Source of the DNA: Myrica gale
Taxonomy: Eukaryota; Streptophyta; Magnoliopsida; Fagales; Myricaceae
Length of the DNA stretch: 64,000 nucleotides
Assembly (NCBI GenBank): GCA_963930655.1
Contig: OZ005619.1
Span: 21,971,752-22,035,751 of the forward strand
Direction: 5' to 3'
Shown: positions 45,605 through 56,728 of the stretch, piece after piece
Layout of the letters: each line of letters begins with the position of its first letter
Numbering within the stretch: position 1 is the stretch's first letter
The notes under the pieces: generated by a model
What the model was told of the DNA's origin: nothing
The model's input: only the letters and a program-made list of their open reading frames with translations
Database searches by the model: none
Program-made: the position numbers and the translations under genes

Positions 45605-48020
45605 GCTCTGGCTAGGGTTGTTCAGTGCCACCGGAAAATTCTGGTGGCACTGGAACCGGCACCGGGAACCCGGGGGACCGGGAAACCGGTGTAGGTGCCA
45701 GTGCCTCATTTTGGGGGAAACCCGGGGGTATTCCCAGTTCCAGGGTTCCCCGGCACCGGGAACCCGGGGGACCGGGAACCGGGTTTCCCCTTTTTTTTCA
45801 TCTTCCAGCAAAACCCCCCTGGCAAGGAGTTTCTAGGGTTTCTCTCGCTCTTTCTCGTCTGTTACTCCCAATTCGCACTCACTTTTTGTAGACAATCTTT
45901 CGTCCCTATTTTCCCTCCATCAGCCGTACTTATAGTTTTTTGATACCTCCCAAACATATCTCTACCGTGAAACCGCTGGTAGTTCTTAGCAAGTTATAAC
46001 AATTCGATTTCGGCTTTTAACAAGCCCCTTAGTCATTCTTCTTTTCATTTCGTCCTCACCTCCTATGCAGCTCGCCGATTCGGACCAGATTGTCCTTAAA
46101 TCCCCTGAAAATCTTGAAACTTCAAAATCGACAAAGTCCTCTTTGATTGACGCTGACAACAACAGTAATGTCGAGGATGAGGCTGTACTTGACGTGTCCA
46201 GGAAAAGCTTGGAGCTTTCGACATTGGAGAGCACCAATGAAGCTGTGGAGGGGCTGTATTTGTACAAGAATGTATTTAATTTGATACCCAAATCTCTGGG
46301 CCGTCTCGGGGGGCTGAGGAGGTTGAAGTTCTTTGGGAATGAAATTAATTTGTTTCCAGCGGAGTGTGGGAACTTGTTTGGGTTGGAGTCTTTGCAGGTG
46401 AAGATATCATCGCCGGGTTTTGGTGGGTTGCCACTGAGTAAGCTCCATGATCTAAAGGTACTCGAGCTGTCCAAAGTGTCGCCTAGGCCTTCGACATTCC
46501 CCATACTGAGCGAGATCGCTGGTCTCAAGTACCTTACCAAGCTCTCCGTTTGCCATTTTTCCATACGGTAAGCCTTGTACATGACGCAGTATTCAGCTTT
46601 TCTCAAGTGTCGTTGCTGAGATGAAAAATGAATTTGAAAGTTTAAAATTTTGGTTGTCCGTGTTAGCCTTCAGAGAATGTGAAATTATTGGGAACAGGCA
46701 TATAGGCCGCTAGGAAGACATTGACACCGAACCTATGTATCATACTAGGATATTTTGTATCCTTAATAGAAAAATGGAATTTATTGAAAACATTCATGAG
46801 GACTATAGTTTCTGGAAGCGGCAGATCTGATTATGGACTGCTTTGGGCGCTGCAAGTTCAAGTTCCGATGGATCCAAATTGTTGGGCCTTGATAATGGCA
46901 GCAGTGTCTGCTATAAAAGTGATTGAATCTCTTGCTCTCTCTCTCCCCCTCACAGATGGCAGTAAATCACCTCACTAAATCTCTGCTGGAATACTTGTTC
47001 TTTTTGAATGAAACTATCAAGTTACAATGCTCCAAATGATAAAGGCCTGGAGTGCTTGAGGGCTATTGTGATTTTCAGTTCAATGGCACGTAGAGAAATA
47101 ATTTTACTGTCTTCACTTTATCAGACTTTAACCAACTGAATTGTGGCCAATTTCTTGCTGCAGATACCTTCCTCCAGAAATTGGCAGCTTAAGTAATTTG
47201 GAGCATCTAGATCTTTCATTCAATAAGATGAAGACTTTGCCAACTGAAATAAGTTGTCTGAATGCGTTGATATCATTAAAAGTTGCTAATAATAAATTGG
47301 TGGAACTCCCTTCGGGTTTGTCCTCTCTGCAGAGGTTGGAGAACTTGGACCTCTCGAACAATAGGCTGACATCAGTAGGATCACTTGAACTTGGTTCAAT
47401 GCATAACCTTAAAAACTTAAATCTCCAGGTACTTATCACTGACTGTATATCCATGCATTCTACTTTATGTGCTATAAGTGCGTTATTGAAATTGTGGTGT
47501 ATGCTTTCATCTCTTAAATAATTATGTCAGTTCTTCTCTCGTTGTTTTGTGATTTCTTGGCATGTTATGACTCATCAATGAGAAGTCAGGCAAGAGAAAG
47601 GTGATATTAGCTAAAAAGTTTCTCTTTAATTTAAACTGAGCTTAATGACCAAATATGCTTAATGTGAAGTCATGTGAAACTGAATTGAGTTCTTTTAGAT
47701 TACCAAATATGCTTAATGACATACTGAGCTTTTAGATTGTATTAGTTTGGATTGGATTGGATTGTATTAGTTTAGATTATATTATTGATTTTGGATTGAA
47801 TTGAATTGTATTAATGTAGATTTTATATTTTCTATGTGCGTAATATGTTAAAAAAAGGCTCAATATGAATGTAGGATTACCGGAAACCGCCACCGCTAAA
47901 ACCGACACCGCTAAGGGCCGGTTTTTGCCCTTAACGGTGTAGGTGTAGGTGACATTTTTTTAAAAACCGGCATATCCAAAACCGGCACCTACACCGGGGT
48001 TGAACAACCCTAGCTCTGGC
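45605..48020. mobile_element. Pack-type hAT transposon carrying a captured kinase-gene fragment
   Basis: The element spans 45613-48012 (2400 bp). It begins TAGGGTTGTTCA and ends with the exact inverse TGAACAACCCTA. It is flanked by a perfect 8-bp target duplication GCTCTGGC (45605-45612 and 48013-48020), the hAT signature. The subterminal zones are rich in ACCGG/CCGGT boxes, including a 29-bp direct repeat at 45656-45684 and 45750-45778 and a mirrored set at 47880-48000. No transposase is present. The interior holds two exons, an intron and probably the 5' UTR of a leucine-rich-repeat kinase gene. Confidence 0.92.
46065..47428 (+). pseudogene. Captured 5' fragment of an LRR-Raf-like protein kinase gene (2 exons)
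   Basis: Exon 1 is 46065-46567 and exon 2 is 47164-47428. GT-AG junctions join in frame (CHFSI-R-YLPPEIG). The first about 80 residues are acidic and variable. Leucine-rich repeats follow, for example YLPPEIGSLSNLEHLDLSFN and LPSGLSSLQRLENLDLSNN. This is the N-terminal LRR part of the plant family represented by Arabidopsis At1g04210, about 1100 aa with a C-terminal kinase. Sequence similarity ends inside the next intron; no further LRR, cysteine-rich or kinase exons follow. The fragment lies entirely between the two hAT termini, so it was copied here and is not a local gene. Both exons are still open, so capture was recent or the fragment is under some constraint. Confidence 0.85.
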
Positions 48021-48504
48021 TGCAAATGATATTTATTGAAAGAAAAAACAACTAATTCTTTTTTTTTCCTCGCAAAGGTAACATTTTGATTGTTAAACAC
48101 AGAACATAGAAAGAGCCTAAAAAGAAAGAGAACAAAAAAAAACCATAACAAAAGTCTCTTAAAGATATTGAATCAAATTTCTCAACTCATTTTGATTTGA
48201 TCAGGAGAAATATTGCATGATATACTGCAAATACGATGGAGAAATGTCATATCTGAAACCTTTTTAAGATTTGACTTAATCATTCCGTTTATGATAGCAA
48301 AGAGACAATTTCCTATTCAATTTGAAGCCTCCCTCTTATGATACAAAAGGTCGAATACAAGTCAGTCTTCTGCAACTGTGTTGAGTACAAGATCACTCGA
48401 CAAAACAAGTGAAAGTGAAAGCCGAGACACAAAAACACATAAAACTCAAAAATTCACCTTTTTATTCTTAAGAGTGACCTCCATAACTCGGTAGAAATAG
48501 ACAT
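48021..48504. other. Gap between the hAT element and the PPR gene
   Basis: This lies downstream of the minus-strand PPR stop and probably includes its 3' UTR. No other feature is seen. Confidence 0.5.
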
Positions 48505-49710
48505 CTACAACGGAAGAACTGCTTCAATTCTCCCCCAGGAATCCGCAGCAGGACCTCTAAGCCTTCTCTTCATCTTCTCGACTACCTCCTTTGCCTCCTC
48601 CACCCTCGACATTTTCGCCAACCCCTGAACCAGACCCTCTACCGCCTTAAAGGGAGGAACCCACCTCCTTTTTATAATATCTTTATACGTTTCCAGAGCC
48701 AAATCGAACTCTCCCTCCTTTATCCCATTCCACATCAATGTATAATAAGGAAACGAACTTGGCCAAACATACCCGTCAGTCACCATTTTCTCCAGAACCT
48801 TTCTAGCCGATTCTGAATCCCCAACCCTGCAGAATCCATCAATCACAGTATTATAACTAGCAGCATTTGGTTTCACACCTTTCAAAACCATCTCATCCAA
48901 CAACTTCTTGGCCCGAGCGCACTCCTTGCTCTTACACAACCTGGAAATCCTATAGTTATAACTAGCCAAATTAAACTCCAGCTCTTTCGTCATGATCTGC
49001 TTCACAATGCCATCAAACCCAACCAAATCCGCATTCTTCAAGTTAGCACCTAACAACGAATTGTAGGACTCGATATTCGGCGCAACCTCACCCTCCCTGT
49101 CCATCTTCTCAACCCAATTACGCGCCGCCTCAATATCATTTTCTTCAACAAAAGATTTCAACACCAAATTATGGCACGCAACGCCAGGGCTGACATTCAA
49201 TTCCAGAGGCAAAGTCTTGAAGAGCTCACGAACCTTCTCGAACAGCCGATTGTTGTGGTGAACCGCGAGGACCGCGCAGAGCGATTTCTCGGACAGTGGA
49301 AGCTTACAAGCCTTCATGTGGTGGAGAGTGCGGGTGGCCTCGTCGACCATGCCGGCGCTGGAGTAGAGCATCATGAGGCGGATCCAGAAGCCTTCGGAGG
49401 AGTTGGCGGTGGGAGTGAGAGAGTTCTTCTGGGTTTGGAGAATGCGCTCGATGAGGTCGGGGCGATTGGCGCGGGCGAGTTTGCGGATGGAGAGATGGTA
49501 GATGGGGCGGTGGCGTTGGAAGGTGGGGAAGTGGGCGCATTTCTCGAATATCTCGGCGAGTTTTTCAGGGTTGGACTCGGATAGAATAGCGGATTTGGCA
49601 GCGCGGAATGAGGGGAACGGGGGCGTCTGCGATTGCGTTCGTGTGCAATAGGAGCTGAAGAAGAACAAGTTTGGCACCAACAGTCGAGGGCTTTTGCCAA
49701 AAGACACCAT
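48505..49710 (-). CDS. P-class pentatricopeptide repeat protein, mitochondrial type (401 aa)
   Basis: This is intronless, as most PPR genes are. The N terminus (about residues 1-30: basic, Ser/Thr- and Phe-rich, no acidic residues) looks like a mitochondrial presequence. From about residue 105 onwards there are tandem 35-residue helical hairpins, such as FWIRLMMLYSSAGMVDEATR, SYNYRISRLCKSKECARAKK and SYNTVIDGFCRVGDSESARK. There are no E or DYW extensions, so RNA editing by this protein is unlikely. Its size and layout resemble the short P-class PPRs of the plant mitoribosome (At1g61870/PPR336 group); that assignment is tentative. The ATG at 49710 gives the full targeting sequence. Confidence 0.93.
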   Translation of the reverse strand: MVSFGKSPRLLVPNLFFFSSYCTRTQSQTPPFPSFRAAKSAILSESNPEKLAEIFEKCAHFPTFQRHRPIYHLSIRKLARANRPDLIERILQTQKNSLTPTANSSEGFWIRLMMLYSSAGMVDEATRTLHHMKACKLPLSEKSLCAVLAVHHNNRLFEKVRELFKTLPLELNVSPGVACHNLVLKSFVEENDIEAARNWVEKMDREGEVAPNIESYNSLLGANLKNADLVGFDGIVKQIMTKELEFNLASYNYRISRLCKSKECARAKKLLDEMVLKGVKPNAASYNTVIDGFCRVGDSESARKVLEKMVTDGYVWPSSFPYYTLMWNGIKEGEFDLALETYKDIIKRRWVPPFKAVEGLVQGLAKMSRVEEAKEVVEKMKRRLRGPAADSWGRIEAVLPL

Positions 49711-50766
49711 TTTGGCGTGGTGGTGTAGAAAATCAGCACAGGGAGTCAGGGACTAGGGTTTAACCTTTTTCAGATCGGTGAACCCGGACGCAGATCTAAA
49801 CCTCCAGTCTCGGGGCTCAAAGCCAAAAAGCCCAGAAACATCCAGCCTCGGAGTCGGAGCAATTTTAATTAGAAAATTATCAGAGGTGTTATTGTCCCAA
49901 TGGGCCTAGAAATGGGCCTTATTTATTCAATTATTTTTGTCTCGACCAAAAAGTCTAGTTTGGACTCCTCTTTCATCGTATTTGCGGCTACGTATCTGCG
50001 TCAAGGTTCTGTGCCACCATAGGTTTTGGCAACTATATAATCTTGAACCTTAACAGCATTTAATCTAATATATAAAAAAAATAACAGCATTTAATCTTGA
50101 AAAAAACTTACCCAAAAAAAAAATTATTGAAAAACAATTGTAGAAGCGACACCGATACGAAGTCATGCAAAATTTTATAAGGACACACTTGTTCCGATAG
50201 CATGTCAAAGAAAAATGCTTTTATCACAAAAACATGGGAGTACTTAATTTTAATTCATTTTTTTCTCTCTTTTTTAGATTTTTTTTGTGCGCTTTTGAAA
50301 TTTTTATTTTATTTTTTGTAATATTGATTACGAAAAATTGTTCTCTCTCTTCTTAAGTTTTTCATCCAACCATAATTTTTTCCCCTAAAATTATTTTCAA
50401 TCTCAAATAAAGTTTCATGGCTAATCATTAACCTTGTTTTTCGTGACAAAAAACCTCACAAATAAGACAACACTTAAGAGTAATGTTAGTATTAATAAAT
50501 TATGTTTAAACATTATTCTTCTAATTTTAATAAATATATATTTACTTACCAAATGAATATATATTAATCAAAATAGCTGTTATTCTTGTATTTATCTAAT
50601 TGCAGATAGACTATAGTAATTAGTATAAGAATATTCGATTATAACTCCTCATCTCAATTTGAAATATATTGATATATAAAATAGGTGTCAAGGAGAAAAA
50701 TATATATCTTATTTATCATTCATGCATGATTGCATTAACTCTAGCTTTCATTGAACTCCTAAACTT
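49711..50766. other. PPR gene promoter side and AT-rich intergenic DNA
   Basis: The first few hundred bases are upstream of the PPR ATG. The rest is AT-rich and shows no gene. Confidence 0.5.
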
Positions 50767-51362
50767 TTCTTTGATGCAAATCTTACAAGGAGCCTAGTTC
50801 AAGCAAATTCATGGAGGCATATTGAATCTGATCCACGTCAGCAACAAATCAAGAATGATTGTGTTAACTCTAGCTTTCATTGATCTCCTAAACTTTTTCC
50901 TTAGGCGGATTTTTAGAAATGTTTGAATTTGCATTTGAATCACTTTTCAAATGTTGGTTTATCCCTTTTCCTTAGCCGGATTTTTAGGAGCATTTAATTT
51001 CTTTTAAATTTGAACTAGTTTCCTATTTTAATTAGATTCATATTATTGGAGGGATGTTCTAAGTATATTTATAGGGTCTTTGGGCATGTAGAAACACAAC
51101 TTTGAGATTAATATTATTTGAGTGGTCTTGTGATTCTCTTTGGTTCTTTGAAGAACTATTCGAACTTATCGGGATTTCCCGTCGCATTCAACCTGACTTA
51201 TCAAACGGAATTTCACCATCGTTCGTGGTGTCTTCCTTATACCGAGGTTCTTGTTTCTAATAAACAACGGGTCGAGGTTTCCATTCCGATCTGACTTAGA
51301 ACGATCTTGGGTTCTCTATTGTTGTTGGTCTCATTATTCTTGACGAAGTTCACATCATTCTT
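50767..51362. mobile_element. Solo LTR, 586 bp, copia type
   Basis: The LTR spans 50772-51357. It begins TGATG and ends CATCA, a perfect inverted terminus, and is flanked by TTCTT at 50767-50771 and 51358-51362. The 3' part (GGGTCGAGGTTTCCATTCCGA...CTATTGTTGTTGG) has the look of plant Ty1/copia LTRs. Internally, the CCTTAGxCGGATTTTTAG motif occurs twice (about 50901 and 50971). No internal domain adjoins it. Confidence 0.85.
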
Positions 51363-52455
51363 GATTTAAGGCCCATATTTAATACTTTAGAATGCCATTA
51401 GGTCTACATTCATAATAAAATTAAGGAGTTCATAGCTCTAAAAATTGACTTGAGTTTTACATGTTTTCAAACAATGAGATCTAGAAAAAAGATCGATCCA
51501 TGAAAAGATTTATTCCAATTGATTTCATATTATTAAGATTCACTATTTAGAATATGTATTTATGAACCATTTAAATGTGATATTAATAGTTTAGATAAAT
51601 CAAATATTTACTATCTGATATTTTATGACCTGAATTAAATTAGATCTTATCATGGAGTACTTAAGCGCACAATTACCTAATTAAGCCGCCCCTGCTAGAG
51701 CCGAGCACGAAATCTAGGTTACGTACGTATACATATATTGCATGAATTGTTTAAGACGCTTTTGGATCGAGTCGTCCTGTATGAATTGTACTGAGAGAGA
51801 AGGCATGAATCAAGTCGTTGAAATATTTCCTCTTTACTAGTTTTGGATAGAAGAAGGGAAGACGTTGAAAAAAACCCCCCCCCAAAGATTCGATGAATTG
51901 GGCAGAGCAGCCAGCCAGCATTAAGCATATAAGAAATCAAAGACAACAAAACTCAATTACTTGGGAAATTAAGTAAAGTTGATAACTCACAAATGTCACA
52001 TTCTAGCTGTCGATATGTCTAAACGTAAACGACGTGGCTAAGTACTGGTCGAAGTTTTCGGGTTTCCTCTAGCATGCTCATTTAGTCAAGCTAACCTTGT
52101 TAATATTTCTTGTAGCATTGTAGGAGTGTAAAAAGATATATACATATAAATAAGCACAAGCTTATTTTCAATGTTAGGCTGCTAGCTAGGATCATCCCCG
52201 CAGAAATTAAATTAATTAACCATGCACCTACCAAACCAAAGTTCTAAGAAATTATAGGTTGGTGTTGACCTCGATGGACATTATCTCAACTTGATTAAGA
52301 TATATTAATCAAATTAAGACATTAAACTTATGACACAATTTACTGAAAGTCTCAAAATTTTTTATCACGGGCAGTAATACTAGCTAGTCAGTTATACTGA
52401 TCAAAGATGAGAATATTACTAGCTAGCTTACTGAGTTTTTAGATTTGATGTGCTG

Positions 52456-52495
<40 letters not shown>

Positions 52496-53022
52496 TGTTG
52501 TTCTCTGATCAATTTATGGGGAGAATAATCTCACAACTCTATACCATTAATATAAATGTCAGGAACCATTAAAGTCCACTGCAATACTAATCACAAGAAG
52601 TTATATATTAGTACTGAATGGGGCCGCCGGGTCTCTGTTTGAAACTTTCAGAGAAAATTGTCGCGTACAGGAAACTCATGGGGTTGGCACGCTTTGTGTG
52701 AGACAACTTCCAGCTCTTTCCAAAACCGAAACAAACTCGATCATAGCTTCAACGAATTAACCCCCCTCTCTCTCTCTCTGTGCGACTTGGTCAGCTGGAT
52801 TGTGTTTCTGTTAGGATTTTGTTTTGACTGACCACACTACTTACAGGATTACAGGTGGGGGAAACGCCATGCAGGCAAAGTTGAGATTAACAAGATATCG
52901 ATATCACAGTAGTTGTAGTTAGTACAGTGCATTCAAATAAAGTAATCTTTTACCGATTAAACGTACCATGCATCCATTGTTCACTTATTTATACATGTAC
53001 AGCTATTTCGGTGATCAACTTC
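51363..53022. other. Intergenic region upstream of the patatin-like fragment
   Basis: AT-rich, with an (AT)n run at about 52460-52492 and a C-run near 51877-51885. No gene is seen. The last few hundred bases are the promoter side of the patatin-like gene. Confidence 0.5.
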
Positions 53023-53032
53023 ATATATAAAA
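53023..53032 (+). promoter_or_regulatory. TATA box of the patatin-like gene
   Basis: ATATATAAAA lies about 105 bp upstream of the ATG, in the normal position for a plant promoter. The promoter therefore survives although the gene is truncated. Confidence 0.6.
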
Positions 53033-53134
53033 GCTCTTGTTCTTCACGCCTTGAGAAAACATTCGGGTACTCCTGCATTCTTTCCAATCCTACTTCTGCG
53101 ATTTGAGTCTCCAGACTCGTACAAATTATACGTA

Positions 53135-53564
53135 ATGGAGGAAGGTAAATCACCCTTTAAAATTCAACCTCCAACATATGGAGAAATTATACCAATTCTT
53201 AGTATCGACGGAGGAGGTATTCAAGGGATCATTCCGGGAGTCATTCTTGCCTACCTCGAGTCTCAACTTCAGGTATATACTACTTCTCTATAAATATTCA
53301 TAGAAACTCGTGAAAAAATCCCTGGTTATTATATATCCCAATTAAGTTGGTACGTACTATAAGAATTTCTAATTCATTAGGGCTTATATTATAATATTTA
53401 TTGGGTTCTGATTTACCTCCTTGGATTGTCGATCGGTGTAGGAGCTAGACGGCAAGGATGCAAGGCTTGCTGATTACTTTGATGTGATTAGTGGGACAAG
53501 TACAGGTGGTCTCATTGTAAGCATGTTAACAGCTCCCAATCAAAAGAATTGTCCTGTATATGCG
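53135..53564 (+). pseudogene. Truncated patatin-like lipid acyl hydrolase, first two exons only
   Basis: Exon 1 is 53135-53272 (46 codons from [11 protein letters not shown]). The intron has GT-AG ends. Exon 2 runs from 53442 to 53564, where gene similarity stops. The oxyanion-hole motif DGGGIQG and the lipase motif GTSTGG with the nucleophilic Ser are both present. Family members continue for about 300 more residues, including the catalytic DGG Asp, and none of that is found downstream. The break coincides with a GGCTCCGGTTAT terminus like that of the Mutator-type MITE at 34325. A product from this remnant would lack the Asp of the Ser-Asp dyad and should be inactive. Confidence 0.85.
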
Positions 53565-54248
53565 GCTCCGGTTATTGTGTGATTGTGTAACCGTGTGAGT
53601 GTGCGATTGCACGGTGACGATCGCGTGAAGGAGGTTGGACGGCCAAGATCACGCCAGCGAATTAATGAGTTATAACCGGACCCGACTCCACGATCCGAAC
53701 TCCTTCACCCACCCGTTCATAAACACATGGCTGGCAGCGATAACATGGATGGTGCTTACAAATCACAAGAACCAACTAAAAGATTTTGAACAGAAACCAT
53801 ACGCTTCTAGTTCCTGGATTTGTTGTGGGGTGTGTCGGTGGTAACGCTTCTTTCTCGGAGGATTGTCGAATGCGTCTTGATCATCCCCAGAAGCACCGTC
53901 CATGTTATCGCTGCCAGATCTGCTTTCATGCTCTTCGACTCTGCTCTTTCTCCCAATAACGCTTCCTGGATTTACAAGTCGTGTTGCTCCAAGGATGGTT
54001 TTATTTTTATTGAAACTTTCTCCATTTGTAGACTCTCTCTTTTGTAATCATCTATGAATCATTGTATTTTGTGAATCTATTGTATTTAGGTCATTCGGTT
54101 GTATTTAGTTGCTCATAGATTTTTTAGAATATTATTGTACATGTAGTGTTTGTTAGAATGCTCGAGACTAATGAACAAGTTTGTTTGTCTATTTTTATTT
54201 TTGAATGTGCACAGCGCATGCTTTTCGTCTGAATGCTCTTTATACTGT
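53565..54248. mobile_element. Mutator-like terminus and attached sequence of unknown extent
   Basis: It starts GGCTCCGGTTATTGTGTGATT, resembling the first 30 or so bases of the MITE at 34325 (GGCGCTGGTTATAGTGTGAG, then a GGACGG box). A second TCCGGTTAT occurs inverted at about 53658-53666. A 27-bp inverted pair lies at 53731-53757 and 53891-53917 with one mismatch. No opposite end with a matching target duplication was found, so the right limit is uncertain. Confidence 0.45.
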
Positions 54249-54638
54249 ACTGTTTATAGGGCTGTTCACCGGTACCGGCGGTGGGCCGGTTAACCGGCAC
54301 CGCCACGGGTAGCGGGGCGGTGCCGGTGGCCATTTTCACCAAAAACCGGTGAAAATGGCGGTGGCGGTGAAGGCGGTTCACTGCCAGAACCGTTTTAAAT
54401 TTTTTTTATTTTTTTTCATTTATTTTATACAAAACGACGACGTTTCTCTTTAAAGAGAAACGTCGTCGTTTTGAGGGGCCCCGAAACTCTAAAAGTTTCG
54501 AGGCCCCTCTCCCTTCCCATTTTCGAAGAAGCAGACGGCAGCCCCCTCCCCTTTCTCCTTTCCCCTTCCCCGATGGCCCGATCAGCGCCTACCTCCTCCT
54601 TTCCCTCTCTCGCTTCTCTCTCTCTAGCCTATGCTTTG

Positions 54639-54671
<33 letters not shown>

Positions 54672-55183
54672 TCTCCAGTGTTGTTGCGATTTGTGAAAAA
54701 ACGATGAAGATAGCGTGTGGGTTTGTTGATAGTGTGTGGGTTTGTTGCGATTCGAAAAGCTTTGGTTCATTTTGTTGATAGCGTGTGGATTTGTTACGAT
54801 TTGGTTCATATTTGCTGCTGGGTTTGCATAATAGTAAATAGTGTGTGGGTTTGTTGCGATTTGAAAAGTTTTAGTCCATTTTGTTGATAGCGGGTGGATT
54901 TGTTGCGATTTGGTTCGTATTTGCTTCTGGGTTTGCATAATAGTGTGGGTTTGTTGCTGCTTGGTTGTGATTTGTGTCTTGTGAATGTGATTTTTGTGAT
55001 ATACGGTGTAGGTGGCGGTAACCGCTACCGCCACCGTTGAAACCGCCACCGGTAAGGACCGGTTTCTTCCCTTACCGGTGGCGGGGGCGGTGTCTATTTT
55101 TGGACAACCGCCCATAGCGGTGGCGGTGGCAGTGGAGGGCATAACCGCCACCGCCACCGGTTATGCACAGCCCTAACTGTTTA
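54249..55183. mobile_element. Non-autonomous hAT element, 919 bp
   Basis: The element spans 54257-55175, beginning TAGGGCTGT and ending ACAGCCCTA, with an exact 8-bp target duplication ACTGTTTA (54249-54256 and 55176-55183). Both subterminal zones are dense in ACCGG, GGCGGT and ACCGCC boxes. The interior has a perfect 42-bp palindrome, a (CT)n run (54640-54667) and diverged direct repeats of a GTGTGGGTTTGTTGCGATT unit (about 54715-54950). There is no transposase. Its terminus differs by one base from that of the hAT element at 45613 (TAGGGTTGT), so the two are probably related families. Confidence 0.92.
54431..54509. repeat. Perfect 42-bp palindrome plus adjacent 16-bp hairpin inside the hAT element
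   Basis: 54431-54472 is a perfect inverted repeat with no spacer (21-bp arms). It is followed directly by arms 54473-54488 and 54494-54509 with one mismatch and a 5-nt loop. Confidence 0.93.
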
Positions 55184-55799
55184 TCAGGGAAAAACGAGTG
55201 ACAAAAGAGCACAAAATCTGGAAAGCAAGCTAAAAAGGCAAAAGTGGAGACAGAATCAAAGAACATCAAATAAATGTTTTCCAGGGCATCAAGAAGGCGA
55301 AGCTGAACCAGTGTCACGAAAATAGACAAGATGTTAAGTCATAAAAAAACCTTGTCATTGTGGTCAAACTGCGGTCTGAACACATTCTCAAACACTAGAC
55401 TTGTTGTATTAAGTTTTGACCCATGTGAAATCAAATTGATTATTTATGGTTCCAGTCCGCTAGCATCTTGGTCTCGAGGCTGAAGGTGCATAAAACGAGC
55501 TAATACTTTCTTGTCCTCAGCATAGAGAAAAAGAAAGGAATTTTTTTTAAAAAAAGGCTGTCTTTTCCTTTAGAGTTATGAGAGAAATTTCAACGAGCAT
55601 GAAGGAACTCCATTCAGAACAATCATTACATAACAGAAAGTGGTTCCATAACGTTGGTCCACCTCGCTCTATATGTCGAAGAAACACTCAGCTAAACTCT
55701 TTTATTGTTTGGTGTGAACCTTTCTATAATCTTAAGAGCCTCAGACTCGCATGCTACTTGATCAAGGAGAGGGCCGGGGACGGAGAATATGCATAGGAT
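55184..55799. other. Gap between the hAT element and the LINE remnant
   Basis: No recognised feature. Part of it may be diverged LINE sequence upstream of the RNase H-like remnant. Confidence 0.4.
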
Positions 55800-55999
55800 G
55801 TGTTGTAATACATTCTTTTTGGTCGTTTTTTCATGTCAAGCGTGATGGTAATGTTTCAGCTCATGAACTGGCTAAGTGGGCTTCTTTTGAGAATTTGGAG
55901 GGAACGCTATTTTTTCTGTTCATGTTCACTACAGTGATAAACTAAGGTTTATCCCTTGAAGTTATACTGATTTTTAATGAAGTTTATTTAGAAAAAAAA
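55800..55999 (+). mobile_element. 5'-truncated LINE 3' end with RNase H-like tail and A-run
   Basis: The plus frame reads SFFHVKRDGNVSAHELAKWA, the conserved C-terminal part of the RNase H domain carried by plant LINEs and their relatives. A stop (about 55942), a short 3' UTR and an A-rich run at about 55990-55999 follow. No RT or endonuclease is found upstream, as expected for a 5'-truncated insertion. No target duplication was fixed. Confidence 0.5.
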
Positions 56000-56728
56000 A
56001 ATCAATATACAAAAATAAAATAGACCGAAGAAATCAGCACTAGTTTGGTCCAATCTTATTTCCCAATTTGCAATTATCTGGTGGATGTAGAATGAGAGTA
56101 CTTCACGTGCCTATAATTGGTTACAACTAAACTTCAGATACGTCTGATAATGGCATTCTTAGCCTTGAGATGGGCTTTTCCAACCGGAAAACCCCATTTT
56201 AGAGGCACGACCATCTCATGCGAAGATCTACTGGGGACAGGACGTATTTGAAGCACAAACGCCAGTAGGCAGCCTTCATGATCTTTGAATATGCCATCAA
56301 ACCCGCTGGTCTTTTAACACAATACTACATAATTTCGTCCATTCTTGAGGAGCCAGTAGCTAAAAAGAGAAACGGATAGGCAAAAACTCCTCCGGCCTAA
56401 ATGCGTTGATACAAGGAAATATTCTGTCGAGGGAGCCATCTCAATTTGACCGTTGATCGTCTCCCTGAGATCCGACCCCTTCCTCCATAAAAAGAACCAG
56501 ACTCCTGTCAACACTCTTATTTAAATACGTATAAGTTTTATCAATTGGAACATTCTCGGACAAGATCAACACCCTTATGGTAGTGTACAAGAAACAATAA
56601 GAAGCAGACGTATCACGTATCGATGGGGTATATGTAACACGAGGCTTCCCCATTGCTACTACATATAAAAGTGGAAATGTACAGCGCAAATTGAATCAAA
56701 TAATATCTATGAATAAATAAGACACTCT
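56000..56728. other. 3' flank of the CTLH-domain gene
   Basis: No recognised feature. It probably includes the 3' UTR of the minus-strand gene that ends at 56729. Confidence 0.5.

Noticed and set aside
45986..46606. 206-codon minus-strand open frame
   Set aside because: It is the reverse of the captured LRR exon 1, has no domain, and the plus strand carries clear LRR sequence with splice sites.
49171..49584. 137-codon plus-strand open frame
   Set aside because: It is antisense to the PPR gene in a GC-richer part. It has Gly/Glu/Ala low complexity and no independent support.
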